64,000 nt of DNA from an uncultured Desulfomonile sp. (GCA_903952205.1 CAJBEZ010000008.1:1-64000); one strand, 5' to 3'; shown: positions 53,579-63,573, counted from the first letter of the stretch. Numbers and translations are program-made. Notes: generated by a model not told the origin, from the sequence alone.

Positions 53579-54826
53579 ATGGAACAGCTATTCAGACAAG
53601 ATGTCATGGATCGACTTAACTCCCCGGAACGTCTAGATGAACTATTAAAGATAACCTCGCCTCGAGGCTGGATAGCATTGTTATCCCTGGCGCTGGTAAT
53701 CCTTACAGCTCTAGCCTGGGGCATATATGGCACGATTTCTACCAAGGTGGATGGTTCAGGCATATTCATCGACCCGGAGGGAGTTCACCCTGTAATATCG
53801 CTCGGTTCAGGAAGGCTTAGTTCGATCCGGGTCAAAGTCGGCGACATTGTAGAAGTCGGTCAGTTGGTGGCTACTATGACCAACCCTGATGTCCAGAAAC
53901 AACTGGACAATCAGAAGATCATTTTATCAGTCCTGGAAAAGGAGTATGCCCAGGAAAAGAATCTGATGGAGAAGGAGTCTGAGTCCAAGCGGCGAGTTCT
54001 TGGGGCCCAAAGAGACAATATAAACAGTTCAATCAAGATTCAGGATAGCAAGGCTAAATGGCTTAAAGATAGGCTTAGCGCATACGAAGACCTGTTCGCT
54101 GAGGGGTATGTCCTCAAACAGAATGTTGTCCAGACCAGGCTGGATCTGGATAACACCATGCTTGAGTCCGAGAAACTCCAGAATGAACTGGGAAACAATC
54201 ACCTTCAGGAAGTAGAACTTCAGGAAAGCCTCCAGCAGAGAATTTTCAAACAGAAATTCGACATTGAACAGGCTAAAGGCAAAGAGGAACTCCTTGAACG
54301 TCAGCTCGAAGAGTCAACTCAGGTTTTTAGCCCGATCAAGGGCACTGTGATCTCACTGGAAGCAATGGAAGAATCCATGATCCAGACAGGAATGACAATA
54401 CTTAATGTGGAACCCCTTGAACCAGGTCTGAAAGTCTTCATGAGCGTTTCAGCGATGAAAGGCAAAAAAATTCAGCCGGGCATGACTGCGGAAATTACCC
54501 CGACCACTGTTAAGAGGGAAGAATACGGATATATATTTGGAACGGTCATAGACATTAGCGAATTTCCAATTACTGCTGATAGCCTCATGAGATTGTTCAA
54601 CAATCGTAGTTTTGTGGAGGACGCCATCAGGCTTGGTCCTCTAACCTCGGTCAACATAGAGCCGGTGAAGGACACAACCACGCGGAGTGGGTTCAAATGG
54701 TCCAGCCAGAAGGGGGCAAAGGTGCTGGTTACTGTGGGCACGCTTTGTTCCGGCGAGGTTGTGGTCAAACTTCAGTCCCCAATATCATTGGTGATTCCAA
54801 AACTGAAAGAATGGATAGGCCAATAG
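53579..54826 (+). CDS. NHLM-type export membrane fusion protein (HlyD-like), cassette 2
   Basis: A ~415-residue paralogue of the cassette 1 adaptor: an N-terminal helix (residues 28 to 48), the lipoyl half SLGSGRLSSIRVKVGDIVEV, a coiled coil of about 130 residues and the end region TPTTVKREEYGYIFGTVIDI, which closely matches its counterpart. I start at the ATG at 53579 by comparison with cassette 1, since a frame 12 codons longer has no match there. The next gene's TTG lies one base after the stop. Confidence 0.85.
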   Translation: MEQLFRQDVMDRLNSPERLDELLKITSPRGWIALLSLALVILTALAWGIYGTISTKVDGSGIFIDPEGVHPVISLGSGRLSSIRVKVGDIVEVGQLVATMTNPDVQKQLDNQKIILSVLEKEYAQEKNLMEKESESKRRVLGAQRDNINSSIKIQDSKAKWLKDRLSAYEDLFAEGYVLKQNVVQTRLDLDNTMLESEKLQNELGNNHLQEVELQESLQQRIFKQKFDIEQAKGKEELLERQLEESTQVFSPIKGTVISLEAMEESMIQTGMTILNVEPLEPGLKVFMSVSAMKGKKIQPGMTAEITPTTVKREEYGYIFGTVIDISEFPITADSLMRLFNNRSFVEDAIRLGPLTSVNIEPVKDTTTRSGFKWSSQKGAKVLVTVGTLCSGEVVVKLQSPISLVIPKLKEWIGQ

Positions 54827-54827
54827 C

Positions 54828-57026
54828 TTGCTGGACTCTATAAAAAACTGGTTCCTCACACAAAATACAGCTAAACCCCGGCGTGTCCGTACTCCAACCG
54901 TACTGCAAATGGAGGCCGCTGAATGCGGAGCGGCTTGTATGACCATGATTCTGGCCCACTATGGCAGATGGGTCCCGCTGGACAAGGTTCGGCTGGACTG
55001 CGGCGTTTCCCGTGATGGGAGCAAAGCGAGTTACGTTGTCAAAGCGGCTGAAGGCTATGGCCTGTATGCGCAGGGATTACGGGTAAGCCCTGAAAGTATT
55101 AAGGAACTCAAATTCCCGCTAATAGCGTTCTGGAATCTTAACCACTTCGTGGTAGTCGAGGGTTTTGACAAAAAGCGCTGGTTTTTGAACGATCCTGCTG
55201 AAGGCCCGCGCACCGTCACGTATGAAGAATTCGACAGAAGTCTCAGTGGAGTGGCTCTTACCTTTGACAAGAGTCCGCAATTTCAGGAAGGAGGGCAGAA
55301 ACCCAGGCTTTTCAATTCCTTGAAGAAAAGGGCAATCGGGATGTGTCCGGCTCTGGCTTACGCCCTTCTGACTGGGCTACTCCTTACATTTATCGGACTC
55401 GTCATCCCCACCTTCACAAAAATATATGTCGACCACTACCTGATGGACAGACAGGTGGATTGGCTCAAAGCCCTGTTGTGGATAATGCTGATCACAATTT
55501 TCCTGAATATGGGTGTCACATGGCTACAACAGAACATTCTGCTGAGATTAAATTTTAAGCTCGCACTAAGCAGTTCGTCGGCGTTCTTTAACCACCTGTT
55601 GCGTCTTCCTGTTGATTTCTTTTTTCAACGATACAGCGGCGAGATTCAGTCCAGGGTAGCGCTCAATGATAGAGTAGCTTCACTATTATCGGGGCAGCTA
55701 TCCTCTACCATGTTGCACTGTCTTACTTCCGTCTTCTTCGTTGCAGTCATGCTTAGTTACAGTGTTTTCCTTACCGCAATTGGCGTTGTCGGAGCGATTC
55801 TCAACCTAATGGCGCTTGAAGGGGTTTCCCGCAAACGAAGAGACCTTAACAAACGCCTGTTGCAGGAAAAAGGCAAACTGACCGGCGTGACTATGTCCGG
55901 CATTTACATGATAGAGACACTCAAATCAGCAGGAAGGGAGGACGACTTCTTTGCTCGCTGGTCGGGCTATCAGGCAAAGACTACAAGCGCAGGCCAGGAA
56001 CTTGGTTTTTGGTCGGCAATGCTGGACAGGGTGCCTCCTTTTCTGGCGTCATTGAACGCCATCTCCGTTCTTGGATTTGGAGGTGTTCTGGTGATGCAGG
56101 GTTTTTTGACTTTGGGTGACATGATGGCGTTTCAGGCTTTATTGTCAGGTTTTATCCAACCTATCAACAACCTGGTAGGGCTGGGAAGTCAGTTGCAGGA
56201 AATCGAAGGAGACCTTGGCAGGCTTGACGATGTTTTGGCAAATCCTGTCGATGAGGAACTCGCAAAGGCCGAAGCCGTAAAACTGACACCGGATCTTGCT
56301 GAAAAACTCAATGGAAAAGTTGAAATCAACAACATTTCTTTTGCCTACGGCCGGTTTGACAAACCTTTCATCAACCAGTTCAGCCTTACCATAAATCCCG
56401 GAAGCAGGGTCGCTCTGGTCGGAGCTTCCGGCAGCGGTAAATCCACTCTCGGAAATCTCGTCGCCGGATTATACACCCCGACTCAGGGAGAAATCCGGTT
56501 TGACGGCAAACTGAGGTCGGAAATCCCCCGGCTGGTTATGGCCAATTCCCTTGCCAAGGTGGATCAGGACGTTATTCTTTTTGAGGGCTCAATCAGGGAC
56601 AACATTGCTCTATGGAATGACAGCGTCACTGACACGGCAATTATTCAGTCGGCCAAGGACGCATGTATCCACGATGTGATCAGTTCCCGGCCACTGGGGT
56701 ATGAGGACCAAATCATTGAAGCGGGAAGGAATTTCAGCGGCGGCCAACGGCAACGTCTGGAAATAGCCAGAGCTTTGGCTCTGGAGCCGTCAATTCTGAT
56801 CCTTGATGAGGCGACCAGCGCCCTCGATCCGCTCACGGAAAAAATCATAGATGATAATTTACGTCGCAGAGGCTGTTCATGCCTGATTATTGCGCACAGA
56901 CTCAGCACAATACGTGATAGCGATGAGATCATTGTTTTAAAAGGCGGCCAGGTTATCGAAAGAGGCTTGCACGATGAGCTTGTGGCACTCAATGGCTACT
57001 ATGCCGAATTGCTGAAGGATACATAG
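54828..57026 (+). CDS. C39 peptidase/ABC exporter (NHLM-type), cassette 2
   Basis: A 732-residue paralogue of the cassette 1 exporter, strongly similar along its length. The C39 domain retains Cys (QMEAAECGAACMTMILAHYG), His (LNHFVVVEG) and Asp (LNDPAEGPR). The ATPase has GASGSGKST, FSGGQRQRLEIARALALEP and ILILDEATSALD. A TTG start is needed to cover the N-terminus; it is coupled to the HlyD-like gene. The active site is intact, so this is not a degenerate copy. Confidence 0.92.
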   Translation: MLDSIKNWFLTQNTAKPRRVRTPTVLQMEAAECGAACMTMILAHYGRWVPLDKVRLDCGVSRDGSKASYVVKAAEGYGLYAQGLRVSPESIKELKFPLIAFWNLNHFVVVEGFDKKRWFLNDPAEGPRTVTYEEFDRSLSGVALTFDKSPQFQEGGQKPRLFNSLKKRAIGMCPALAYALLTGLLLTFIGLVIPTFTKIYVDHYLMDRQVDWLKALLWIMLITIFLNMGVTWLQQNILLRLNFKLALSSSSAFFNHLLRLPVDFFFQRYSGEIQSRVALNDRVASLLSGQLSSTMLHCLTSVFFVAVMLSYSVFLTAIGVVGAILNLMALEGVSRKRRDLNKRLLQEKGKLTGVTMSGIYMIETLKSAGREDDFFARWSGYQAKTTSAGQELGFWSAMLDRVPPFLASLNAISVLGFGGVLVMQGFLTLGDMMAFQALLSGFIQPINNLVGLGSQLQEIEGDLGRLDDVLANPVDEELAKAEAVKLTPDLAEKLNGKVEINNISFAYGRFDKPFINQFSLTINPGSRVALVGASGSGKSTLGNLVAGLYTPTQGEIRFDGKLRSEIPRLVMANSLAKVDQDVILFEGSIRDNIALWNDSVTDTAIIQSAKDACIHDVISSRPLGYEDQIIEAGRNFSGGQRQRLEIARALALEPSILILDEATSALDPLTEKIIDDNLRRRGCSCLIIAHRLSTIRDSDEIIVLKGGQVIERGLHDELVALNGYYAELLKDT

Positions 57027-59978
57027 ATGGTCGACAATTCATCCAAAACCAATTTAGTAAAAAGCGACCAAATAGCATCCATTCTTGAGCACTTGGCGGG
57101 ATCTGGTCAAACATTGAAACTGGAAGGCAATCGATCAATCGGGCTAAACAAACCCGGCAGTGTTTATTTTGTAGGATCGGGATATATCGACATTTTTGCA
57201 ATACGCAATCCAGACGCTGATGTCCTGGGGCCAAGACTCAACATTATGCGTGTTGAGCCTGGACAATTGATATTTGGACTGAGCGCCGATGAAAAGTTAC
57301 ATGATATTGGCTTTATTGGAGTATCAGGGGGGCGCACAGAACTTTTGGAAATGACCATTGAAGACTTCCTGGGGCAGGTTGGTTCCGCTGATGTCAAGGC
57401 GCCTTTTATTTCAATGATTGAAACGTGGGTTAAGGGGCTTTTAGAAAACCTCTGCCCTCGATCGGGACAAACCCCTGTGGCCTTTAAGGAAATTGCGCCC
57501 GGATCATCTGTGGAAATTACCGATCAGGCTATCCTGGGGGTGCGTCATGGATTGGTTTGGGTCATTACTGCAAATGGAACAGCCGGCTTTATGGGTCGAT
57601 CCGAGCTTTCGGACTTTTCCAAAGACAGGATATTGCCGGTTAGCAAACATTCGTGGATAGTCGCTGACCACTGTTCAATTTCAATCTCAACTACTGTTGA
57701 TCTGATTCAGGATAATAAGGGGCTTGCCAAAGCTTTGACGGATTTCCATGGACTCGTTGTCCTTCTGGTCAGACTGCAGTATCAACAAAGAATTACCGAA
57801 CAGACCAGAATGCTCGTACAGGAGCAGGATCAGGAAAAGAGACTCGTTGAGTCCGCCCTTGAAACACTGAGTTCAGCCATAATTAAAGATCGGAGGCTTT
57901 TCAAGGACTTTAGGGGAAAACCTTTACTGGACGCCTGTCAAATGGTTGGAACACACATTGGAATTACTTTTGTACAAAAACCGGACGATCAAAAAGGCTC
58001 AGTAGATCCTTTAAGAAACCTGTGTGAAGCCTCTCGTGTTCGCATCCGGGAGGCGCTCCTCACCGGCAAATGGTGGGCCGAGGATCATGGCTCGTTCCTG
58101 GGATTCACTGTCGACGATAATAGACCCGTGGCTATCCTTTGCATGAAACCCGGATTTTATATTCTTGGCGACCCGCAGGACGGATCAAAGACAAGGATAA
58201 ACGCACAGCAGGCGGCTCGAATTAAACCTGTGGCGTATACATTTCAGGTCCCTTTTCCGGAAAAAGCGCTGAATGCGTGGGATCTCGTCAAATTCTCCTT
58301 AAAAGGATCGGCGCCGGATATCTGGAGGAACTTGGGTCTTGGAATAATGGCCGGGTTGCTTGGATTGATCACGCCTATCGCTACAGGTATTCTCATCGAT
58401 GACATAATACCCAGTGAAGATCGTTTCCAGTTACTTGGGCTTTCGGCCGCTTTTGTCGTCTCAGCTATCTGCATCACCATGTTTCAGTTCGTTCAGGCGC
58501 TATCAGTTTTACGAATTGAAGGCAAGGCCGGCTTCCTCGTCCAGTCTGCCGTGTGGGACCGACTTCTGGCTCTTCCTGTTACTTTTTTCAGGCAATACCC
58601 AGCCGGCGACCTCGCCAACAGGACACTGGGCATAGATCAGATGCGCCAGTTAATATCCACTCAGGCGATGTCCACCATTCTGGCCGCTGTTTTTTCGGTC
58701 TTTCAGGTGGCCCTGCTATTTTATTACAGCATCGAGCTTGCCATAGTAGGAATTGTTTTAACTCTGATATCGCTCGTAGTTCCAATAATATGTCTGGTTT
58801 TGCAACTTAAATACCAGAGGCCTCTTTACGATTTAGTGGGAAAAATCCAGGCTTTCAATCTTCAGGTCATAAACGGCATTGCGAAGCTTCGGATAAGCGC
58901 AGCGGAAAAAAGGATGTTTCATCGTTGGGCCGGCATGTTTTCGAGGCAAAAAGAGCTATCCTACAAATCCGGGATCGTGGGAAACGTCCTCGGGGTATCT
59001 GTAAGCTCACTTACACTAGCCGGGACATTAGTGATGTTTACGTGGTCCTTCTTCAGTATGGACAAGGCCTTGCACTCTATGTCCCCCGGTAATTTCATGG
59101 CGTTCATAAGCGCTTTCACAAGTGTCCTGGGTAGCGCTTTTTCAACTTTGACGACGATTTTTCCCATGATCCAGGTTAAACCCATCTATGAGAGAACAAA
59201 ACCCATACTGAAAGCTTTGCCCGAGGTCAAACAAACCGCTGCTTATCCAGGGGAGTTGTCGGGACATATCGAACTGAGTCAGGTATCTTTTCGCTATAGC
59301 CCATCCGGCCCACTGGTAATCAAAAACTTCTCGCTTGAGATTATGCCTAGGGAATTTGTAGCCCTCGTCGGCCCTTCGGGTACGGGTAAGTCAACTTTGT
59401 TACGTTTACTCCTTGGTTTCGACCAACCTGAATCTGGGGCCATCCTTTACGATGGGCAGGACCTGACTAAACTCGACGTAAAAGCGGTTCGCCGCCAGAT
59501 CGGCGTAGTGCTGCAAAACGGACTGCTGTTCTCCGGCAGCATATTCGAGAATATCGTCGGCTCTTCACCTTTGACCCTGAACGAGGCATGGGAGGCCGCG
59601 CGTATGGCGCAACTCGAAGACGATATAAAAAACATGCCTATGGGCATCAACACCGTCATCGGCGAAGGTGGCAGCGGACTATCAGGTGGCCAGAGACAAA
59701 GGCTGCTGATCGCCCGGGCGTTGGTGAGGCATCCAAGGATTCTATTCTTCGATGAAGCGACCAGCGCTCTGGATAACGAAAGACAGGAACTTGTCAGCGA
59801 AAGTATTGAAAAACTTGAGGCCGCAAGGCTTGTTCTGGCGCACAGACTCAGCACGATTAAAAACGCTCACAAAATTTGCGTTATAGTTGAAGGCGAACTT
59901 GCTGAACTCGGAAATTATGATGAACTGATGGTAAAGCAGGGATTTTTCTATGATTTGGCCAAACGCCAGATCGTGTAA
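57027..59978 (+). CDS. second NHLM-type ABC transporter, cassette 2
   Basis: A 983-residue paralogue of the 971-residue protein of cassette 1. The N-terminal ~400 residues are the accessory region (for example KWWAEDHGSFLGFTVDD). The membrane domain follows, then the ATPase with GPSGTGKST, LSGGQRQRLLIARALVRHP and ILFFDEATSALDN. It begins directly after the stop of the C39 exporter, so the two should be made together. Confidence 0.9.
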   Translation: MVDNSSKTNLVKSDQIASILEHLAGSGQTLKLEGNRSIGLNKPGSVYFVGSGYIDIFAIRNPDADVLGPRLNIMRVEPGQLIFGLSADEKLHDIGFIGVSGGRTELLEMTIEDFLGQVGSADVKAPFISMIETWVKGLLENLCPRSGQTPVAFKEIAPGSSVEITDQAILGVRHGLVWVITANGTAGFMGRSELSDFSKDRILPVSKHSWIVADHCSISISTTVDLIQDNKGLAKALTDFHGLVVLLVRLQYQQRITEQTRMLVQEQDQEKRLVESALETLSSAIIKDRRLFKDFRGKPLLDACQMVGTHIGITFVQKPDDQKGSVDPLRNLCEASRVRIREALLTGKWWAEDHGSFLGFTVDDNRPVAILCMKPGFYILGDPQDGSKTRINAQQAARIKPVAYTFQVPFPEKALNAWDLVKFSLKGSAPDIWRNLGLGIMAGLLGLITPIATGILIDDIIPSEDRFQLLGLSAAFVVSAICITMFQFVQALSVLRIEGKAGFLVQSAVWDRLLALPVTFFRQYPAGDLANRTLGIDQMRQLISTQAMSTILAAVFSVFQVALLFYYSIELAIVGIVLTLISLVVPIICLVLQLKYQRPLYDLVGKIQAFNLQVINGIAKLRISAAEKRMFHRWAGMFSRQKELSYKSGIVGNVLGVSVSSLTLAGTLVMFTWSFFSMDKALHSMSPGNFMAFISAFTSVLGSAFSTLTTIFPMIQVKPIYERTKPILKALPEVKQTAAYPGELSGHIELSQVSFRYSPSGPLVIKNFSLEIMPREFVALVGPSGTGKSTLLRLLLGFDQPESGAILYDGQDLTKLDVKAVRRQIGVVLQNGLLFSGSIFENIVGSSPLTLNEAWEAARMAQLEDDIKNMPMGINTVIGEGGSGLSGGQRQRLLIARALVRHPRILFFDEATSALDNERQELVSESIEKLEAARLVLAHRLSTIKNAHKICVIVEGELAELGNYDELMVKQGFFYDLAKRQIV

Positions 59979-60338
59979 AAAGTCGTCTGAACAATTAGCG
60001 GGTTTTTCGGCGTTTCCTACATTTGGACATCCTCCCTCCAGACAAATTATGGCATGGTATATTATATTAATTGGTCATACCCAATAATGTATAAGTTACA
60101 TTAAGAAATTATTATAATATATTGACTAATCATGGTTTTTATGAATATTATTATGAATGAAGCCTTGAAGGGAATCCCAAATAACCTGTTCAATAAGTCG
60201 TAGTATTAATTGATGATTCACTTAAAACCGCACGAAGTGGCTCTTCAGCAGCGTCTGCCTGTAACCGGGCAGGTCGGGAGACAAAACCGGACCATGCCGA
60301 ACGGCTCGGTGTGGGGATTGCGTATCAAAAGGTTCGTA
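59979..60338. other. AT-rich gap before the second TolC gene
   Basis: Past the ABC gene an AT-rich run from 60045 to 60200 carries a promoter-like pair (listed separately). Open frame exists from 60210 to the TolC start, but that stretch has no ribosome site or signal-peptide character. No second precursor peptide could be found here. Confidence 0.4.
60122..60151 (+). promoter_or_regulatory. promoter-like pair before TolC of cassette 2
   Basis: TTGACT at 60122 to 60127 and TATTAT at 60146 to 60151, spaced 18 bases. It would let tolC be read independently of the ABC genes. The AT-rich setting makes false matches likely. Confidence 0.35.
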
Positions 60339-61775
60339 ATGGGCTGGGCAAAACTTCGACTAATTGTCGCCGCCATTGTGTTTGTCTTTTCAATATTAGC
60401 GGAAGCCCAAATATTTAAGCCTGTGGCTTTTGCATCCACTCCGACGCCTATCCCTGAGATGGATATGGCGAATTACGCGAACACAAAATTGTCTGTTCGT
60501 GACGCTATTGATCTATCTATCAGGAGGAATTTCAGCCTTCGCAGTCAAGCCCTCACTATCGCCCAAAAAGAAAACCTCAAATGGGCCTCATATTCAGATT
60601 TATTTCCGCAGCTAAGTGTTACATACGATTCCGAGATAAACCGTTACCGTCAAGCGTCGAACAGCGGAATTTTCCAGGGGATTCATCCCAGCCGATGGAC
60701 TTATCGTGGCCAAACCAATAACCCCACTTTCCAGCCATTGTATCCTTACCGAATAGACCCTTACAAGCTGATGACCCTTACAGCGACTTTGACCCAGCCC
60801 CTTTACAACGCCGGCCGGCTTGGAAACTCGTACAGGTATGCGATTATGGACGAGATCGCTTCCGGGGTGGATATGGCGACTATGTGCAGAGATCTCACCA
60901 ACTCGGTCATCCAGTCCTTTTATCATGTGGTGTTGGGCAAGAAACTATCGGAGGTTGCCGACGAATCCATACGGGAACTGACGGCTTTCAAAGCAAGGGC
61001 CAAGGCGCTCCTAAAACACGGAGAGGCTTTGAGGGTAGACGTATCGGCCGCTGAAGCGACTCTTGCCAAGTCCAAAGCCAGAAAAAGCAAAGTCGTCACT
61101 GACATGCAGACGGCCATGGCGCAGTTGAATTTTCTTTTGGCTTTTCCTCAAGGCGCCTGTTTGAAACTCGATGACAAGATTTCTTACGAACCGTCACCCT
61201 ACAAATGTCCAGACATATACATGATAGCGGTATCAAATCGTTCAGAGGTAGCGAAAGCCAACATTTCCATTGATCAGGCCAAAGCGCAAGTCAAGATAGC
61301 CCAGTCCTCATTGGCGCCGGATATCAATTTGCAATTGCAGGGACAGAGGCTAAACGACGACTGGAACGTCCTGGATCCCGAGGGGACCAACGATTACTCC
61401 GTCCAGGGAACTCTAGTGTGGGCGTTTGATATCTTCAGAAGCCGTGAAACGGTCCGCAAGACGAGAAACGCCTATGCTCAGACTTTTGTAAACAAGGAAT
61501 ACCTTGTCCAACAGATCATGCGGGAGGTTAACACCGCATATCTGCAGGTAAAGCAGAACGAAGCGAATGTTGAGGAGTTCAGGACAGAGATCAAATGGCG
61601 CAAGGATCAGCTCGACAGGATCAAAGCCATGTACAACCAGCAATTAACCACATACCTAAATGTCATGGATGCAATAGCCAGCCTGGATCTTTCCAAATCC
61701 AACTATTTCACTGCAGCTATCAATCACATCGTCGCAGTGGCTGAACTGGAACGCCAGATGGGGACGCTTAGGTAG
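60339..61775 (+). CDS. TolC family outer-membrane efflux protein, cassette 2
   Basis: A ~478-residue outer-membrane channel. I choose the ATG at 60339 because AAGG lies 6 bases upstream and a signal peptide (LRLIVAAIVFVFSILAEAQ) follows at once; frames reaching 60210 or 60294 are alternatives. Motifs are LSVRDAIDLSIRRNFSLRSQ, LTATLTQPLYNAGRL, FYHVVLGKKLSEVADESI and YSVQGTLVWAFDIFR. It is the closing gene of cassette 2. Confidence 0.88.
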   Translation: MGWAKLRLIVAAIVFVFSILAEAQIFKPVAFASTPTPIPEMDMANYANTKLSVRDAIDLSIRRNFSLRSQALTIAQKENLKWASYSDLFPQLSVTYDSEINRYRQASNSGIFQGIHPSRWTYRGQTNNPTFQPLYPYRIDPYKLMTLTATLTQPLYNAGRLGNSYRYAIMDEIASGVDMATMCRDLTNSVIQSFYHVVLGKKLSEVADESIRELTAFKARAKALLKHGEALRVDVSAAEATLAKSKARKSKVVTDMQTAMAQLNFLLAFPQGACLKLDDKISYEPSPYKCPDIYMIAVSNRSEVAKANISIDQAKAQVKIAQSSLAPDINLQLQGQRLNDDWNVLDPEGTNDYSVQGTLVWAFDIFRSRETVRKTRNAYAQTFVNKEYLVQQIMREVNTAYLQVKQNEANVEEFRTEIKWRKDQLDRIKAMYNQQLTTYLNVMDAIASLDLSKSNYFTAAINHIVAVAELERQMGTLR

Positions 61776-61793
61776 CGCCATTGGTCCCGCTCA

Positions 61794-62231
61794 TTATTTT
61801 GTTAGCTTGGGCGAATCAAACCACAGCCCTGCAACTTGCTCTTTCTGGTTCTTAAAGTCTAAAACGAGCCGAATCAGAACATCGTTATCGGTTTTCGAGA
61901 ATCCGGCCTTGAACAGCGAAATTATGTCGCCTTCCGCACGATAGTATCCCATGTATTCAGAAGACTTCAACTGGCCCAGGGAATCCTCGACACTTTGGCA
62001 CAGTTTTAGAAAATTTTCTTCAGTCTGGGCCCTTTTCATTTTATCTGAAAAATCCCTGGCGTACAAATCGTAATTTTTTGTAGCGATTCCCTTTAAGATT
62101 GAATCCATCTCAGCAGTTGAAACTTCCTTGATCTTACCGTCTGGGATGGCGGGCTGAGAATAGCAGACATCAGCCATGTAAGGAATGCACACTATACATA
62201 ACAACACGCTCAGGATTGCAAGATTCTTCAT
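61794..62231 (-). CDS. secreted DUF3887-like protein
   Basis: A 145-residue protein with a clear signal peptide (residues 4 to 25). A small alpha/beta domain follows of the kind seen in DUF3887/NTF2-like proteins (AEMDSILKGIATKNYDLYAR and YMGYYRAEGDIISLFKAGFS, ending in AGLWFDSPKL). It probably binds or senses in the periplasm; function unknown. GGAGG precedes the ATG. It is convergent with the TolC gene. Confidence 0.65.
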   Translation of the reverse strand: MKNLAILSVLLCIVCIPYMADVCYSQPAIPDGKIKEVSTAEMDSILKGIATKNYDLYARDFSDKMKRAQTEENFLKLCQSVEDSLGQLKSSEYMGYYRAEGDIISLFKAGFSKTDNDVLIRLVLDFKNQKEQVAGLWFDSPKLTK

Positions 62232-62313
62232 GATAATCGCCTCCGCTTCTAATAAAAATGTCTAACATAATCGAAAATGAGGCCAGTCTTCTAGTTCGTA
62301 GATGAACATAGTC

Positions 62314-62338
62314 AATCTCCGCACATTATGCGGAGATT
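62314..62338. other. 10-bp perfect hairpin
   Basis: AATCTCCGCA and TGCGGAGATT flank a 5-base loop. No T-run follows on either strand. It lies between the DUF3887-like gene and the tandem secreted genes and could be a terminator or a mobile/regulatory repeat. Confidence 0.4.
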
Positions 62339-62460
62339 ATACGGGTTATTCGCCGCAATCTCAATAGACCTCAAAGGAGAGGGACTCAACACGGATGCGT
62401 TTTTGCGAAGCTAAGGACCGATATGTGGCTGTTTCTAACTAACTATGGTTTGGCGATGGC

Positions 62461-63051
62461 TTATTGATAAACGAGAGTGACGCTATTGGGTGCCCATTCC
62501 AATACGGGATATCCACCCTCTGTTTTAGGGCTGGATTTTGAGAACCATTGTCCAGATGCAGCTAAACCAACGGCGGTAAAGTTAGTCGGAAATCCCGTAA
62601 ACCAATTTACGTTATCACTGCGATTGACCACACCGGTAAGCGAGTCCACATTAATAGGATCTGTGTTCGCCCCATTAACAACGAGGTATATTTGTGCCGG
62701 ACCAGGGGGCACGCTCGATATTGTCCAGGTGCATGTGGTAGGCACGCATGTCGTGGTTGACGGTGACCAATTTACTGATGCAGTACCTGGACTATTTTTA
62801 ATTACTGGTGGGTCGACCGTAACATCAACATAAATAGGGCTCCAATTCCCAGCTCTACCGATCACAACGCATGGGGCAAGCGCCGCAGAAGAAAGGTCAG
62901 ATTGAAGTAAATTGGAATTCGGGTCCCCAGTATCAGGTGCCGCTGCTCCCGGTTGAGTGTTGCCAAGATTACTGTCCAACTGGCCAAATACTGTGACAAC
63001 CGAGCCAATTATCAAAATCGTTACACAAAAAACTGTAATTTGTCTCAACAT
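62461..63051 (-). CDS. secreted protein of unknown function, tandem family member 1
   Basis: A 196-residue secreted protein. Residues 5 to 22 are a signal peptide. The rest is Thr/Ser/Pro-rich and beta-like, with one Cys pair (TTTCVPTTCTW) and the end WAPNSVTLVYQ. That end matches the ends of the next two proteins (WVPASITVIWQ, WVPNSITIIWQ), so the three are related though this one has diverged most. I start at the ATG at 63051, with GAGG 5 bases upstream. Confidence 0.6.
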   Translation of the reverse strand: MLRQITVFCVTILIIGSVVTVFGQLDSNLGNTQPGAAAPDTGDPNSNLLQSDLSSAALAPCVVIGRAGNWSPIYVDVTVDPPVIKNSPGTASVNWSPSTTTCVPTTCTWTISSVPPGPAQIYLVVNGANTDPINVDSLTGVVNRSDNVNWFTGFPTNFTAVGLAASGQWFSKSSPKTEGGYPVLEWAPNSVTLVYQ

Positions 63052-63087
63052 GTTGACCTCTAGTCTGTTCATTTTTTCAAAACCTCG

Positions 63088-63573
63088 TTACTGCCATATT
63101 ACGGTGATAGAAGCTGGCACCCATGGTGTCCCGGGACTATACACGGTCACACCGGTAAATATAGTGGTGGCACATGCCGTCGAAAGAGGGAACCAATTGG
63201 GAAATTGGGCTTTCGTAATAATCGTGGTACCCTGCGACAACAACACTTGGGGTGAGATAGGGACCATTGTAGGTGTGCCTGTATTTAGGCTCATATATAC
63301 AGGGGCGGTTGGTGGCGGATTTTGAGGGGAGTTTGCGACAATGATTGTAGCAGTGGTAGGTCCCCAGAAAGTTGTGGGGGGGGTGGCGTTGTCACAGCAT
63401 CCACTGAAATCAGTGGGAGTGGTGAAGAACAATTCCTGGTAGTAGGATGGCGCCTGAACCAAGGTGTTAGCATTGGCTGTTGCGACAACTGTGCACGGGG
63501 TTTTTGGACCGGCTATAGCAACACACGGTATCAACAGAAATACAAAACAACATATAAACATAATTTTGCTCAT
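63088..63573 (-). CDS. secreted protein of unknown function, tandem family member 2
   Basis: A 161-residue protein with a signal peptide (residues 5 to 21). The mature part has PCTVVATANANTLVQAPSYY, then a Pro-rich NSPQNPPPTAPVYMSLNTG, GTTIITKAQFPNWFP and the end WVPASITVIWQ. Two Cys pairs may form disulfides. Much of the sequence recurs in member 3, showing recent duplication. Confidence 0.65.
   Translation of the reverse strand: MSKIMFICCFVFLLIPCVAIAGPKTPCTVVATANANTLVQAPSYYQELFFTTPTDFSGCCDNATPPTTFWGPTTATIIVANSPQNPPPTAPVYMSLNTGTPTMVPISPQVLLSQGTTIITKAQFPNWFPLSTACATTIFTGVTVYSPGTPWVPASITVIWQ

Noticed and set aside
60060-60200. AT-rich repeats before the second TolC gene as a possible CRISPR or iteron array
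   Set aside because: Short TATTAT-like words recur but without fixed length or spacing; simple AT-rich promoter DNA explains them.
59979-60338. search for a second precursor peptide next to cassette 2
   Set aside because: No short frame with both a ribosome site and a leader-like front was found here or in 49890 to 50124.
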